Positions 43,362 to 54,400 of a stretch of 64,000 nucleotides of DNA are shown here, piece by piece (position 1 is the first letter of the stretch; each line of letters opens with the position of its first letter). The translations under genes were made by a program, and so were the position numbers. The DNA is from JALSNL01 sp036479585 (GTDB taxonomy: Bacteria; Bacteroidota; Ignavibacteria; Ignavibacteriales; Melioribacteraceae). The notes beneath the pieces were generated by a model. That model did not search any database. It was not told the DNA's origin and saw nothing but the letters and a program-made list of their open reading frames with translations. The DNA is taken from assembly GCA_965224785.1 (NCBI GenBank), contig OZ245062.1, forward strand, positions 3,720,001 to 3,784,000, given 5' to 3'.

Positions 43362-44108
43362 ATGAAATACAAAGCAATAATAATAGATGACGAAAAATTA
43401 GCTCGTGAAATTATTAAAAAATTTCTTGAACAAAATGACAACCTAGAAGTTTTGGAAGAATGTTCAAATGGGTTTGAAGGTGTTAAGACAATTAACGAGC
43501 TTAAGCCGGATTTAATTTTTCTTGATATTCAAATGCCAAAGATTAACGGATTTGAAATGTTGGAACTGTTAGAACATAAACCGGCAATCATTTTTTCCAC
43601 AGCTTATGATGAGTACGCCCTAAAGGCATTTGAAGTTGATGCAATCGATTATTTGCAAAAACCTTATTCAAAAGAAAGATTTAATAATGCAGTAGAAAAA
43701 GTAATTGACAAACTCAGAAACACCAAAAATATTAGCACCAATTACGATTCGTTAATAACAAATATTGCAAAACAAAAAGATTTTCTAAATAGAATTATTA
43801 TAAAGACAAGTAACAAAATTATAATTATTCCAAAAGACAAAATCACTTACCTACAAGCCCAAGATGATTATGTAATGATACACTCCGAACTTGGCAAACA
43901 CCTAAAACAACAGACTATGAAATTTTACGAACAACATCTTGATGATAAAGAGTTTTATAGAGTTCATCGATCGTATATTGTAAAACTTAGTGCAGTTAAA
44001 CAAATTGAGTTATTTGAAAAAGATTCGTATAAAATTACTTTGCAAGATGGAACAAAAATTCCAGTTAGCAGAAGTGGTTTTGGGAAAATTAGGGAATTGT
44101 TGAAATAA
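43362..44108 (+). CDS. LytTR-family response regulator
   Basis: DNA-binding regulator paired with the LytS-type kinase. Residues 1-120 are a receiver domain with acidic pair D9/D10, phospho-Asp55 (FLDIQMPK) and Lys in DYLQKPYSKE; residues 140-248 form the LytTR DNA-binding domain with ITYLQAQDDYVMIHS and the FYRVHRSYIV segment. Length 248 residues is typical. The probable operator is the 21-bp-period direct repeat at 40831-40863 upstream of the operon, giving autoregulation of the LiaF-like/kinase/regulator set. Confidence 0.92.
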   Translation: MKYKAIIIDDEKLAREIIKKFLEQNDNLEVLEECSNGFEGVKTINELKPDLIFLDIQMPKINGFEMLELLEHKPAIIFSTAYDEYALKAFEVDAIDYLQKPYSKERFNNAVEKVIDKLRNTKNISTNYDSLITNIAKQKDFLNRIIIKTSNKIIIIPKDKITYLQAQDDYVMIHSELGKHLKQQTMKFYEQHLDDKEFYRVHRSYIVKLSAVKQIELFEKDSYKITLQDGTKIPVSRSGFGKIRELLK

Positions 44109-44205
44109 AGCAACTGTTGTGTTTGTTGTTTGCTCTTCGTTATATATTTCTATTTCATTATTTTCTTATATTTAATTTCAGTTTTGATTATTAAATGGTA
44201 AGTAA

Positions 44206-45924
44206 ATGCAAACTCAATTGATTAACGAAAAATTTTCCGTCTATAAATTTAAGCTTGATAATTTTCTAAAAGAACTTCACCAATTTACTATTGACGCCAA
44301 CAATTCTGAGTTCCAAAAAGTTGTTAGTGATTTACGAACAAATATAAATGAACCATTTTTGTTTGTAGTTGTTGGTGAAGTGAAAGCGGGCAAAAGTAGT
44401 TTTATAAATGCCCTTCTTAAAGCAGATGTTTGCAAAGTTGATGCTGCACCTTGTACTGATATTGTTCAAAAAATTGAATACTCTCCAACGAAAAATGAAA
44501 TAGTATTAAGTGAACATTATAAAAAAATTGGAATGCCAATTGATATTCTAAAATCAATTGCAATTGTTGATACACCCGGAACCAATACCATTATTAAACA
44601 TCATCAAGAAATCACTCAAAATTTTGTGCCAAATAGCGATCTTGTTTTATTTGTGTTTCCGGCAAAAAATCCACACACGCAATCTGCTTGGGAACTTTTG
44701 GATTATGTAAGTGATGAATGGAAAAAGAATGTTGTGTTCATTTTGCAACAAGCTGATTTGGCAAGATCCGAAGAGCTTGAAGTTAATTTTGAAAAAGTTA
44801 AGGAGTACGCAATTCAACGAGGAATAACTTCACCAATAGTTTTCGCAACTTCTGCAATTTTAGAATTGGAAGGAAAAGAAAATAGTGGTTTTGATGAAGT
44901 AAGGAGTTTTGTACATAATACAATCACAGGAGGCAAACATTTAAAACTTAAACTGTTTTCAAATTTAGATACTGCTGAACAAGTTCTAATTAAATCAAAA
45001 GTAAGTTTAGATAAACATAAAGAACAGCTTCAAAAAGATACTGAGTTTGTTGACAAAATTAAGAAGCGATTAGAAACTGGAGAAAAACATTCAACATTTG
45101 AAATAAAATCTTTGGTAGATAGATTGGTTGCGAATTATGATAAAGTTTCAAACGAAATAAAAGAAGAGTTTGAAGAAGGGCTTTCGGTTTTTTCTTTATT
45201 TAAAAGATCATTCGGAGCAATATTTAACAAAGAAAGTTCAATGAAAAGTTGGATTAAAAATTTACAAGATGGATTTAAAAAAAAATTGAAGCATACTTTT
45301 GGAGAAATTGCGGATGATGGAGCAAAACATTTTCTTGATGGAATTCGTCAGCTTATGCAAAACCTAATTGATGAACTTGATTATAAAGAAAAACAAAAAA
45401 TTGATAAACAAGAACTATACATTAAAATTGGCGAAGAAAGAGGAAAAGTAATTCACGATGTAAAAACAAAAGTAACGGATTTACTTTCAAATGATTCTTT
45501 CTCCGAATTCTTAGATTCTAATCCTTCCAGCTTAGCCCCAACAGCAATGGGTGGTGGCTTGTTGACTGTAATTGGTGCAATAATTTTATCAACCACTCAA
45601 GTAGCATTTTTGGATATAACGGGAGGAATTTTAACTGGAGCAGGAATACTAATTGCTGGTGGAGTTTTACTTTTTAAGAAAGGTAAAATAGTTAGACAAT
45701 TTAAAGAGGGTTTGGATTCTGGCAAAACAAAATTTGAAAATGAGTTAACAGAAAAATTAAACTTCAAACTAAATTTAATTTATCAAGATATAAATCGTAC
45801 ATTTATTCCATTCTATGAATATACAGCTACAGAAAAAGAAAAACTTATGCCTTTATTAAATAAGTTTGAAAAAGTAAATTCTAATTTGGTAAAACTTAAA
45901 TCTGAAATTGATTCTGCATTTTAG
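44206..45924 (+). CDS. Dynamin-family GTPase
   Basis: Large membrane-acting GTPase of the bacterial dynamin-like group. The GTPase head has the P-loop GEVKAGKSS (57-65), switch-I Thr (APCTDIVQ, T84), DTPG (122-125), and an LQQAD sequence in place of N/TKxD. A helical stalk follows; a hydrophobic pair at about 450-485 (GGLLTVIGAIILS and GGILTGAGILIAGGVLLF) is a membrane-inserting paddle. Length 572 residues is in range for a single-headed bacterial DLP. The next gene starts 9 bases downstream. Bacterial dynamins are linked to envelope repair and phage tolerance; this one's role is not shown. Confidence 0.88.
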   Translation: MQTQLINEKFSVYKFKLDNFLKELHQFTIDANNSEFQKVVSDLRTNINEPFLFVVVGEVKAGKSSFINALLKADVCKVDAAPCTDIVQKIEYSPTKNEIVLSEHYKKIGMPIDILKSIAIVDTPGTNTIIKHHQEITQNFVPNSDLVLFVFPAKNPHTQSAWELLDYVSDEWKKNVVFILQQADLARSEELEVNFEKVKEYAIQRGITSPIVFATSAILELEGKENSGFDEVRSFVHNTITGGKHLKLKLFSNLDTAEQVLIKSKVSLDKHKEQLQKDTEFVDKIKKRLETGEKHSTFEIKSLVDRLVANYDKVSNEIKEEFEEGLSVFSLFKRSFGAIFNKESSMKSWIKNLQDGFKKKLKHTFGEIADDGAKHFLDGIRQLMQNLIDELDYKEKQKIDKQELYIKIGEERGKVIHDVKTKVTDLLSNDSFSEFLDSNPSSLAPTAMGGGLLTVIGAIILSTTQVAFLDITGGILTGAGILIAGGVLLFKKGKIVRQFKEGLDSGKTKFENELTEKLNFKLNLIYQDINRTFIPFYEYTATEKEKLMPLLNKFEKVNSNLVKLKSEIDSAF

Positions 45925-45932
45925 TCAATATT

Positions 45933-46430
45933 ATGAAAACCCTAAACTTCAAACCTGCAAAGACAAAAAATGATTTTAGAAAAAATTACAAACTTCATGA
46001 TCTTGCAGAGTATCACGGAAAAAATTTATTTTCTCAATGGGGAATTGATTTTAACGAATTCGGCAAAGATAGACGTTATGAAAAAGTTTGGGAAAAAGGA
46101 AAAGACAAACCTGACATACTTGCAAATTATTTGGGAATAGAATTTCTAATTGACTGGAAAGGTAAACGAAAACCAGGCTGGTGGGTAAACAAAAGAGCTG
46201 TTGAATCATACAAAGGTTGGAGTGAAAAGCTAAACCTTAAAATGGTAATTTGTTATTTTGTTTTTAATGAAAGCAACGCTTTACAAGAAAGAAGTTTCGC
46301 ATTGTTAAATTACCACAAGTATAAAGAACTTGCCAACAAAGCTTGGGACAAAAACGATGTTGTAGCATTTGAAAAAGACTTGCCAAAATTCACTAAGTTG
46401 AACTTGATTAAAACATTGCATCAAGTTTGA
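45933..46430 (+). CDS. Hypothetical protein with PD-(D/E)XK-like motif
   Basis: A 165-residue soluble protein. Residues 60-76 read PDILANYLGIEFLIDWK: PD (60-61) followed after a beta-strand by D-x-K (74-76), which is the order of the PD-(D/E)XK nuclease active site. A second beta-strand (MVICYFVF) follows. The match is to the motif and secondary structure only; I recognise no family. It begins 9 bases after the dynamin gene, so it is probably translated from the same transcript, and the pair might act together. Confidence 0.72.
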   Translation: MKTLNFKPAKTKNDFRKNYKLHDLAEYHGKNLFSQWGIDFNEFGKDRRYEKVWEKGKDKPDILANYLGIEFLIDWKGKRKPGWWVNKRAVESYKGWSEKLNLKMVICYFVFNESNALQERSFALLNYHKYKELANKAWDKNDVVAFEKDLPKFTKLNLIKTLHQV

Positions 46431-46467
46431 AAAAACCTTAAACATTCCATAATTAAACTTATTCTTT

Positions 46468-47709
46468 ATGAAATATATTTCCTTTTATCTTTCTTTCCTT
46501 TTTACTCAAATAATTTTTTCTCAAACTATTATTAAAAATATCAAATACTCTGGCTTGGAAACCACCAAAAAATCCTTTGTGGAAAAATTTATAAAAATAC
46601 AAAAGGGAGATTCTTTAGAAATAAACAAACTAGAAAAAGAAACAAACTTTCTAAAACGCTTACCTGCATTTTCAAACGTTACATATTCTATTGAAAAGAA
46701 TAACAACGATGCTTCTGTAAAATATTTGTTTGATGAAGCTTATACACTTTTACCCGAAATTAATTTCTGGAGTGCTGATAACCAATTCACTTATCGATTA
46801 GGTTTTAATGAATACAATCTATTAGGAAGAGGTGTTCATTTAAATCTCGCATATCAAAATAATGGGAAAAGCTCTATTTTTGTAAACACAAAAATCCCTT
46901 ATTTAATAGATGATTTTGGAATCTATTTAGGTTTTGTTTCTTGGAAAACAGACGAACCTTTTTACCAAAACGGCTCTACGTTTATGTACGAATACAACAA
47001 CAACAGCTATGAGGCAATGGTATTATATGATCCTAATTTTTATAATCATTTTGAATTTGGTTTTAATTATTTTATTGAAAAATATTTAGCTCTAACCAGG
47101 GTAAGCACAAACCTTCCTCAAAAATTAAATCAAGTTAAATTTTCTTTAAAATTTAACTATCGATTAAACAAAGCCAACTGGCACTTCTTTTATATAGATG
47201 GAATTATTAATAGTTTTTATTCACAGTCTGTTAAAACTCAAAACATTTCAAATCTATACTTAATTTTCCTAAATGATTTTATGTACTTTAAAAGAATAGG
47301 AAAAAGCGGAAACCTTGCTACTCGTTTTCGATTCGGATTAGCAACAAATGAAGATAGCCCTTTTTCTCCTTTTGTTTTAGACAACCACGTTGCAATAAGA
47401 GGTGTCGGAGATAGAATTGATAGGGGTTCCGGTGTCCTTTTGTTAAATGTGGAATATCGACATACGGGCTGGGAAACTGAATGGGGAGCAATTCAAGGTG
47501 TAGTGTTTAGTGATCTTGGAAGCTGGCGTTCACCTGGTGGAAGCTTTGCTGATTTTACAAAAGAAAAATCTGTGCAATGGCATATTGGTGGAGGGCTTAG
47601 GTTTATTTACAAAAAAGCATTTAATACAATTTTAAGAATTGATTACGGATTTGGAATTGGCTTAAACAAAAGCAGTGGGATTGTTCTTGGGTTCGGTCAA
47701 TATTTTTAA
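46468..47709 (+). CDS. Omp85-superfamily barrel protein with a single POTRA-like domain
   Basis: Outer-membrane beta-barrel related to BamA/TamA/FhaC. A signal peptide (MKYISFYLSFLFTQIIFSQ) precedes one POTRA-like module (about 20-90; IIKNIKYSGLETTKKSFV start), then a barrel of about 300 residues ending in Phe (GFGQYF). The L6-loop motif appears as VAIRGVGDRID. At 413 residues it is smaller than BamA (about 800), so it may be a specialised transporter or assembly factor. It is 37 bases after the hypothetical nuclease-like gene. A second family member is at 9214-10980. Confidence 0.82.
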   Translation: MKYISFYLSFLFTQIIFSQTIIKNIKYSGLETTKKSFVEKFIKIQKGDSLEINKLEKETNFLKRLPAFSNVTYSIEKNNNDASVKYLFDEAYTLLPEINFWSADNQFTYRLGFNEYNLLGRGVHLNLAYQNNGKSSIFVNTKIPYLIDDFGIYLGFVSWKTDEPFYQNGSTFMYEYNNNSYEAMVLYDPNFYNHFEFGFNYFIEKYLALTRVSTNLPQKLNQVKFSLKFNYRLNKANWHFFYIDGIINSFYSQSVKTQNISNLYLIFLNDFMYFKRIGKSGNLATRFRFGLATNEDSPFSPFVLDNHVAIRGVGDRIDRGSGVLLLNVEYRHTGWETEWGAIQGVVFSDLGSWRSPGGSFADFTKEKSVQWHIGGGLRFIYKKAFNTILRIDYGFGIGLNKSSGIVLGFGQYF

Positions 47710-47807
47710 ATCAAGAATTGTAATGTGATTAACAGTTTTACTTTAAAGATTTATATATTTATGTTTTTACAAAAGTATTATTTTTCTCCAACTTAATTGG
47801 AAAACAA

Positions 47808-49376
47808 ATGAACGTAAGAAAAACATTTTTAATTACTTCAATAGTTGTAACTCTAATTATTATTTTAATATCTCTTTTTATATTTCCTATTTGGTGGTTG
47901 TTTGTAATTGTTGCCCCCTTAGTGTTGGTAGGGCTTTATGATATGCTCCAAACCAAACATACAATTTTACGAAACTATCCCCTAATAGGCCATGGCAGAT
48001 TTTTGTTAGAATCTCTTAGACCCGAAATAATGCAATACTTTGTTGAAACTGATACTGAGGGAAGACCTTTTAATAGATTGTATAGATCTCTTATTTACCA
48101 AAGAGCAAAAGGAGAAACTGATACAACTCCATTCGGAACTCAAATGCAAGTGTATCGTTCAGGGTATGAGTGGATGGAACATTCAATGTATGCAAAAAAT
48201 ATTGAAAACTTAGATGTAGATCCACGAATTATTATTGGTGGCTCTGAGTGTAAACAACCTTACTCTGCAAGCATCTTAAATATCTCTGCAATGAGCTTTG
48301 GATCACTAAGTAAAAATGCTGTAATGGCAATGAACAAGGGAGCGAAACTAAATAACTTTGCACATAATACTGGAGAAGGTGGTTTAAGTCCTTATCATTT
48401 AAAATATGGTGGCGATATAATTTGGCAAATTGGTACTGGTTATTTTGGATGCCGAGATGAGGCTGGAAATTTTAATCCCGAATTATTTAAAGAACAGGCT
48501 AGAAAAAACGAAGTTAAAATGATTGAGATCAAAATTTCGCAAGGAGCAAAACCAGGACATGGTGGAATTTTACCTGCTGAAAAAAACACAGAAGAAATTG
48601 CTGAAATTAGAAAAGTAAAACCCGGAACAACTGTTCACTCTCCACCAACTCACTCAACTTTTTCTGATGCAAAAGGTTTGTTGCAATTTATTAAACAATT
48701 AAGAGAACTTTCGGATGGTAAACCAATTGGCTTCAAACTTTGTATTGGTAGAAAAAGTGAATTTATTGGAATGTGTAAAGCTATGGTTGAAGAAAATCTT
48801 AAGCCAGACTTTATAACTATTGATGGAAGCGAAGGAGGAACTGGTGCTGCTCCGGTTGAGTTTTCTAACTCACTTGGAATGCCACTAAGAGATGCGCTAA
48901 TTTTTGCCTCCGATACTTTGAAGGGATTTGACATTAAAAAAGACATTAAGCTTATTGCCTCCGGGAAAATTGTAACCGGATTTCATATTGCTCGTGCAAT
49001 TTCTCTTGGAGCCGATACAATCAACAGTGCAAGAGCAATGATGATGTCTATTGGTTGCATCCAGGCTTTGGAGTGCAACACAAATGAATGTCCAGTTGGA
49101 GTTGCAACTCAACGCCCTGAGTTATACCATGGTTTAAATGTTGCAGATAAATCTAAACGTGCAGCAAGTTTTCACAAAGAGACAATACATAGTTTTGTTG
49201 AGCTAATAGCCGCTGCTGGAATAAGCAAACCTGACGAAATTACAAGAAGACTTATCAACAGAAGGGTAAGTATGAATAGAGTTATGAAATTTAGCGAACT
49301 ATATCCTGAAATAGAAATCGGCTGTTTACTTAGCGATGAATCAATACCACTTCAGTATAAAGAGTACTTAAGTTAA
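47808..49376 (+). CDS. FMN-binding glutamate-synthase-family protein
   Basis: Membrane-attached flavoprotein related to the FMN/Fe-S domain of glutamate synthase but lacking the amidotransferase part, so it is not a full GltB. Two N-terminal hydrophobic segments (about residues 8-45) anchor it. The FMN barrel shows NISAMSFGSLSKNAV, GGDIIWQIGTGYFGCRD, the KISQGAKPGHGG segment and TIDGSEGGTGAAP, and the cluster motif is ECNTNECPVGVATQRPEL. Length 522 residues is typical of these stand-alone proteins, whose natural reaction is not established. Confidence 0.9.
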   Translation: MNVRKTFLITSIVVTLIIILISLFIFPIWWLFVIVAPLVLVGLYDMLQTKHTILRNYPLIGHGRFLLESLRPEIMQYFVETDTEGRPFNRLYRSLIYQRAKGETDTTPFGTQMQVYRSGYEWMEHSMYAKNIENLDVDPRIIIGGSECKQPYSASILNISAMSFGSLSKNAVMAMNKGAKLNNFAHNTGEGGLSPYHLKYGGDIIWQIGTGYFGCRDEAGNFNPELFKEQARKNEVKMIEIKISQGAKPGHGGILPAEKNTEEIAEIRKVKPGTTVHSPPTHSTFSDAKGLLQFIKQLRELSDGKPIGFKLCIGRKSEFIGMCKAMVEENLKPDFITIDGSEGGTGAAPVEFSNSLGMPLRDALIFASDTLKGFDIKKDIKLIASGKIVTGFHIARAISLGADTINSARAMMMSIGCIQALECNTNECPVGVATQRPELYHGLNVADKSKRAASFHKETIHSFVELIAAAGISKPDEITRRLINRRVSMNRVMKFSELYPEIEIGCLLSDESIPLQYKEYLS

Positions 49377-49422
49377 AATTTACTTTGTATTTTTATATAA
49401 GTAATTTTAATTAAGAGACTAC

Positions 49423-50022
49423 ATGAAAAACAAAACTGTTACATTTCCACTATTACTTCTTTTGCTATTACTAAGTTTTTGTAAAGCCGAACTAGAAGAA
49501 CTTGATGACTTTAACTCAAAATACTACAGCTTGCTAAACCAAGATAGTACTGTTGTGGAATTTCCAACATTGCTTGAAGGTAACGTTGGTGTGGTTGGTT
49601 ACATTTTTACAAACTGTCCTGATATTTGTCCGCTAACAACAAACAATATGCGACTAATTCAAAAACAATTAAGTGAAGAAAACATTAAAGGTGTAAAGTT
49701 TGTGTCTATTAGTTTTGATACAGACACCGACAAACCATCTGTACTAAAAGACTTTGCAGAGGTAAGAAATTTAGATTTAACCAACTGGGAATTTTTAACT
49801 GGAAAAGAACAAACCATCAAAGAACTTATGAAGCAAGTTGGAGTAGTTGCTTTTGTTGGTGACTCAACTGTTTTTGATGATGGAAGAAAATCATATTATT
49901 TTGTTCACACAGATAGAATTCAACTAATTGATAAAAATGGAATTCTTAGAAAAAATTATATTGGTAGCAAAATTAAAATTGAAGAAATAATAGCCGACAT
50001 TAAAACCTTAACTGAAGACTAA
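49423..50022 (+). CDS. SCO1/SenC-family copper protein
   Basis: Thioredoxin-fold copper metallochaperone used in cytochrome c oxidase assembly or copper homeostasis. A lipoprotein signal ends at Cys20 (LLLLSFC). The copper site is CPDIC with Cys65 and Cys69 in FTNCPDICPLTTN, and His162 (YYFVHTD) later. Length of 199 residues is normal. It lies 11 bases before a PCu(A)C chaperone gene and 46 bases after the flavoprotein. No cytochrome oxidase gene is in the window, but the paired copper chaperones imply copper delivery to an oxidase. Confidence 0.93.
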   Translation: MKNKTVTFPLLLLLLLLSFCKAELEELDDFNSKYYSLLNQDSTVVEFPTLLEGNVGVVGYIFTNCPDICPLTTNNMRLIQKQLSEENIKGVKFVSISFDTDTDKPSVLKDFAEVRNLDLTNWEFLTGKEQTIKELMKQVGVVAFVGDSTVFDDGRKSYYFVHTDRIQLIDKNGILRKNYIGSKIKIEEIIADIKTLTED

Positions 50023-50033
50023 ACAAAGTTCAG

Positions 50034-50510
50034 ATGAAAAAAACTATACTCTATATACTTGTTGTTGCAAACGTAATCATAATTAGTAGTTGTCAATATG
50101 AGACTGACGAAAACAAAAATAGTATTACAAGCAAAACAAATAAACAAATAGAAGTAAGTAATGCTTGGATGACTCCAGCAGCAAAAAATAGAAACTCCGC
50201 AGCATATTTTACAATAACAAACAACTCAAATGTTTCGGATACTTTGTTTGAAGTTTTTTCAACTCTATCTCAACTTACTGAATTACACGAGACATATAAA
50301 AGAACCGAAGGCATGTTGGGAATGAGAAGTGTTGACTATATTGTTGTTCCTTCCAAAGAAAAATTTGAGTTTTCTCCTGGAGGTTTTCATGTTATGTTAA
50401 TAGGTTTAATAAAGAACTTACCCATTGAAAGCTCAGGGGAAATAACATTAAAATTTAAAGTTGCCGGAAGCCTAACAATATCAGTAGATTGTCGTCTTTC
50501 TCAAAAGTAA
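50034..50510 (+). CDS. Copper chaperone PCu(A)C
   Basis: Periplasmic Cu(I) carrier, usually delivering copper to the CuA centre of cytochrome oxidase. A lipoprotein signal ends at Cys20 (IISSCQ). The metal-binding pattern HETYKRTEGMLGM (His and Met) and, 21-plus residues on, GGFHVMLIGL (H-x-M) match the family. Length 158 residues is normal. It follows the SCO1 gene by 11 bases and should be co-transcribed with it; together they would pass copper to an oxidase encoded elsewhere. Confidence 0.92.
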   Translation: MKKTILYILVVANVIIISSCQYETDENKNSITSKTNKQIEVSNAWMTPAAKNRNSAAYFTITNNSNVSDTLFEVFSTLSQLTELHETYKRTEGMLGMRSVDYIVVPSKEKFEFSPGGFHVMLIGLIKNLPIESSGEITLKFKVAGSLTISVDCRLSQK

Positions 50511-50646
50511 AATTTATATAATGATTTTTCTCCTCTCTAGATATTTTTAGACTTAAGAAATAATTCTAATTGTAGTTTCTTATTTAGTTTTGATAAACTC
50601 CATCAATAGTTTTAATGTTATAGACTAAAATTTAAGTAATTCGAAT

Positions 50647-51312
50647 ATGAAATGTTCTGTTTGTTCTAATGAAATAAATAAAAAATATTGCTCTAAGTGT
50701 GGTCAATATTTCAAAAATGAAAAAATTACAAGTCGATCAATTTTAAAAGATTTATTTGAGAATATTTTTTCGTTAGAAAAATCATTCGTTGAAAATATTA
50801 AACTTGGATTATTAAAACCCAAATTATTAGTTTCAAACTATTGGAATGGGTTTAGGGGTTACCATTACAGCCCAAGTAAGTTTTTAGCAATTGCTTCATT
50901 GTTCTTCTTGTTTCAAATTATGCTAACTAACGATTTTTTTGGGATTAGAGTGGTAAGTAAAGTTTCTCAGCAATTTACTTTACTCATTTTTAATATTGTG
51001 TTACTTTCTTTTTTAAGTTTTACTGTTTATTTAAAGTATAAAAAAAGTTTTGTTGAACATCTTATGTTGAACATTTACAATGTTAGTTTGTGGTCAATAA
51101 TATTTGTTCCAATATCTCTTATCCTCAGCATATTGAATACACCCAAAACTATTAAAACTGGTTTTATATTAGCTTACCTATTATTAATTATTATTTGGAA
51201 TTCTAAGGCCTTTGAGATGAGTAAGTTCAAGCGTTTTATTTATGTAGTACTAAATTGCATGTTTTTAGTTGTAACTGCATTGCTTATCTATAAATATGGA
51301 ACATCTACATGA
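50647..51312 (+). CDS. DUF3667-type membrane protein
   Basis: Membrane protein with an N-terminal zinc-ribbon-like pair (Cys3, Cys6, Cys15, Cys18: KCSVC and YCSKCGQ), a short soluble linker (with GLLKPKLLVSNYWNGFRGYHYSP, in part) and about four membrane segments. This is the layout of the DUF3667 family, frequent in Bacteroidota and relatives and of unknown function. Length 221 residues is slightly short for the family, so it may be a trimmed member. It stands alone, 137 bases after PCu(A)C and convergent with the RND pump. Confidence 0.8.
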   Translation: MKCSVCSNEINKKYCSKCGQYFKNEKITSRSILKDLFENIFSLEKSFVENIKLGLLKPKLLVSNYWNGFRGYHYSPSKFLAIASLFFLFQIMLTNDFFGIRVVSKVSQQFTLLIFNIVLLSFLSFTVYLKYKKSFVEHLMLNIYNVSLWSIIFVPISLILSILNTPKTIKTGFILAYLLLIIIWNSKAFEMSKFKRFIYVVLNCMFLVVTALLIYKYGTST

Positions 51313-51421
51313 CAATTTGTAATGGTCTAGCAGGATAAGGAAGTTAATATATAATTAACAAATTGGTTTTCGGATTTTAGTAAATCAAAAAAACTTCATA
51401 AGAACAGAAGGAATTAAAAAC

Positions 51422-54400
51422 CTATTCCTCAACAACTAACTTTTTCACTTCTTTCAAATTTCTTTTTTCAGCACTTCTTGTTTTGCTTCTTGCAATAGCG
51501 TCTTCAACGGCAGTAAACAAAACTGGAACAACAACAAGTGTAAGTACAGTTCCAAAAATCAATCCAAAAATAACAGCAATTCCCATTGATCTCCAAAAAG
51601 CTGCATCCGATCCGCCACTTTCAAAGCCAAATGAATAAAGATCGAAACCAAAGCCAAAGGTTAGTGGAATTAAACCAAGCACTGTGGTAACAGCAGTAAG
51701 TGTTACAGGGCGAAACCTTCTAAGACCAGCTTGTATAACTGCATCTCTAGCCGAGAGTCCTCTTCGTCTTAAAATATTTATATAATCAATTAAAACTATA
51801 TTGTTGTTTACCACAACTCCAGCGAGACTTATTACTCCAATACCAGTCATTATTATTCCAAATGGCATTTGAAAAACTATCAACCCTATAAAAACTCCAA
51901 TAAGCGAAACTGCAACTGCAAACATAATCATTACAGGTTGACTTAGTGAGTTAAACTGAATTACTAAAATTAAAAATATTCCAAAAAAGGCAATCATAAA
52001 TGCTCGGCTTAAAAAGTCTTCTGATTCTTTTTGAAACTCGTCTTGTCCGCCATATCCAATTTCATAATTTGGTGGAATGTTAAACTCGGCTAATTTTTTT
52101 TTGATTATACCAATCACTTCATTTGCATTATAGCTTGCATCAACATCTCCAGTAATTGTAACAACTCTTTTTAGGTTCTTTCTCATAACTCCACCGGGGC
52201 CGGTATCGTAACTAACTGTAGCTACACTGCTAAGTGGAACGGAAAGTGTTTTTCCTTTTTTATCGTTATAAACTATTTTTATATTTTTAAGAATATCAAT
52301 GCTTTCTCGTTGAGCTTTTTCTAAACGAACAGTTATATCATATTCGTCTTCGTTTATTCTATATTTGGAAGCTTCAAAACCATTGATTGCTGTACGCAAA
52401 GTGTTTGCAATTAGTGATGTGTTCAAACCATATAGTGCTGCACGTTCTCTATTAACCTCAACTTTAATTTCTGGTTTTCCAGTACTGTAGTTATCGTTAA
52501 GATCAACAGCTCCTGGAATTGCTTTGATAATTTTTTTTATTTCCTTTGTTAAATTTCCTAATGTTAGCAAATCATCGCCACTTATTTCAACCGTAATTGC
52601 TTTGCCAACCGGAGGACCTGCTTCTTCTTTTTTTACTTCAATGGTTGCTCCGGCTATACCGATAATAGCCTTCCTAATTTCTTCTGCCGTTTCAATAGAT
52701 GAAATTTGTCTGTCATTGTAATCAATAAACTGAACTGTTATTGTGCTTTTGTTTGCAGCCTGTCCTCCACCATCAAAAGGGTTGTTAGACGAGCCAACAT
52801 TTGCAACGTATTCTTTTACATCAGTTTCCAAAAATGGTTTTAATTTCTTTTCAATTTTTTTTGCTATTGTGTTAGACATTGTAATGTTTGTTCCAGTAGG
52901 GCCTTCCACAGAAATGAAAACTCTTTTTGGATCAACGGTTGGGAAAAATTCTGTTCCTAAATCAAACGCACCATAAATTAGATTGATAATTATTAAAAGC
53001 ATAAATGAAAAAGAAAGTACTTTCATTTTAGGGTTGGTAAAAATCATCACAACTAAAACCATTAAAATAATTGCTATTAGTATTATAACAATACTTGGTA
53101 AACCAACTGTAAACATTATCGGGATTGCAAAAAACAGAACGGCAAACATTGCTATAATTCCCATCCAAGTTCTTTTACTTATTTTATCTTTAGGATTTCT
53201 TTCTCCTCCTAATACTTTGCTTAAAAAGGATTCATATATTTTTATAGTTTTTGGCAATGCCTTATCAATAAAAAATGAACTTGCTTTATGAAAATATGAT
53301 AACACACCTTTATTCTCTTTGTTTTGCTCTTCCAACTTCATAAACTTTGAAGCTAGTACTGGATTTATAACCAACGCAACAAACAACGATGAAGCCAAAG
53401 TTAAAATTAAAGTTATGGGAAGGTAACTCATAAAATCGCCAACAATACCAGGCCAAAACAACATTGGCCCAAAAGCCATAAGGGTTGTAAGTGTTGAAGT
53501 GGTTATTGGCCAAGCAACTTCTTTTGTTCCCATCTTTGCAGAAGTAATTAAATCATTTCCCTCTTCTAAAAATTTATAAATGTTTTCAATTACAACTATT
53601 GCATTATCTACCAACATTCCCAATGCAAGAATTAAGGAAAACAACACAACCATATTTAACGTAATGCCCAACAACGAAAGAAGTATAAATGTTATTAACA
53701 TACTTAGTGGAATTGCCATTGCCACAAACATTGCATTTCTTCCGCCAAGTAATAAGAAGAGAACCAACAACACTAACACTAGTCCTGAAAAAATATTGTT
53801 CTCTAAATTTTTTACGCTTCTTTTTGTATCGTCTGATTGATCAACCGTCAACTGAAAATTTATTGTTTCAGGATATTTTTCTTTATAAGATTTGATAATA
53901 GATTTTACATCATCAGCAATTGTAATGATGTTGGAGCCTGTTCTTTTGCTAATATTTAAAGTAACACAATCAACCTCGTTTGATCTTGCGTAAGTTGTTC
54001 TTTCTTTAAAAGCATATTTTACTTCTGCTACATCTTTTAAATAAATTGGTCTTCCTTCTTTTAACTTAACAATTAAGTCTTGAATAATAAAAGGCTTGTC
54101 GAACTCGCCAGGAACTCTAACAAGAAAACTACTATTTTCTACATCTATCGATCCACCAGGAATCGTTTTGTTTTCATTTCTAATTGCATCAGTTACATCA
54201 GAAAAGCGGACTTTAAAATGCACAAGCTTGTTTGCATCAACATTTACTTGAACTTCTCTTTCAAGTCCGCCACTAATTTTAACTTCCAACACTCCAGAAA
54301 TATTTTCAATTTTATCTTGAAGTTCATCGGCAATATCTTTTAGTTTAACAAGTCCAACTGGCCCGGAAATATTGTAGGTCATTATTGGAAATTCGGAAAA

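Noticed and set aside
47808..49376. Full glutamate synthase large subunit
   Set aside because: The amidotransferase domain is absent and the protein is far too short, so only the FMN/Fe-S part is called.
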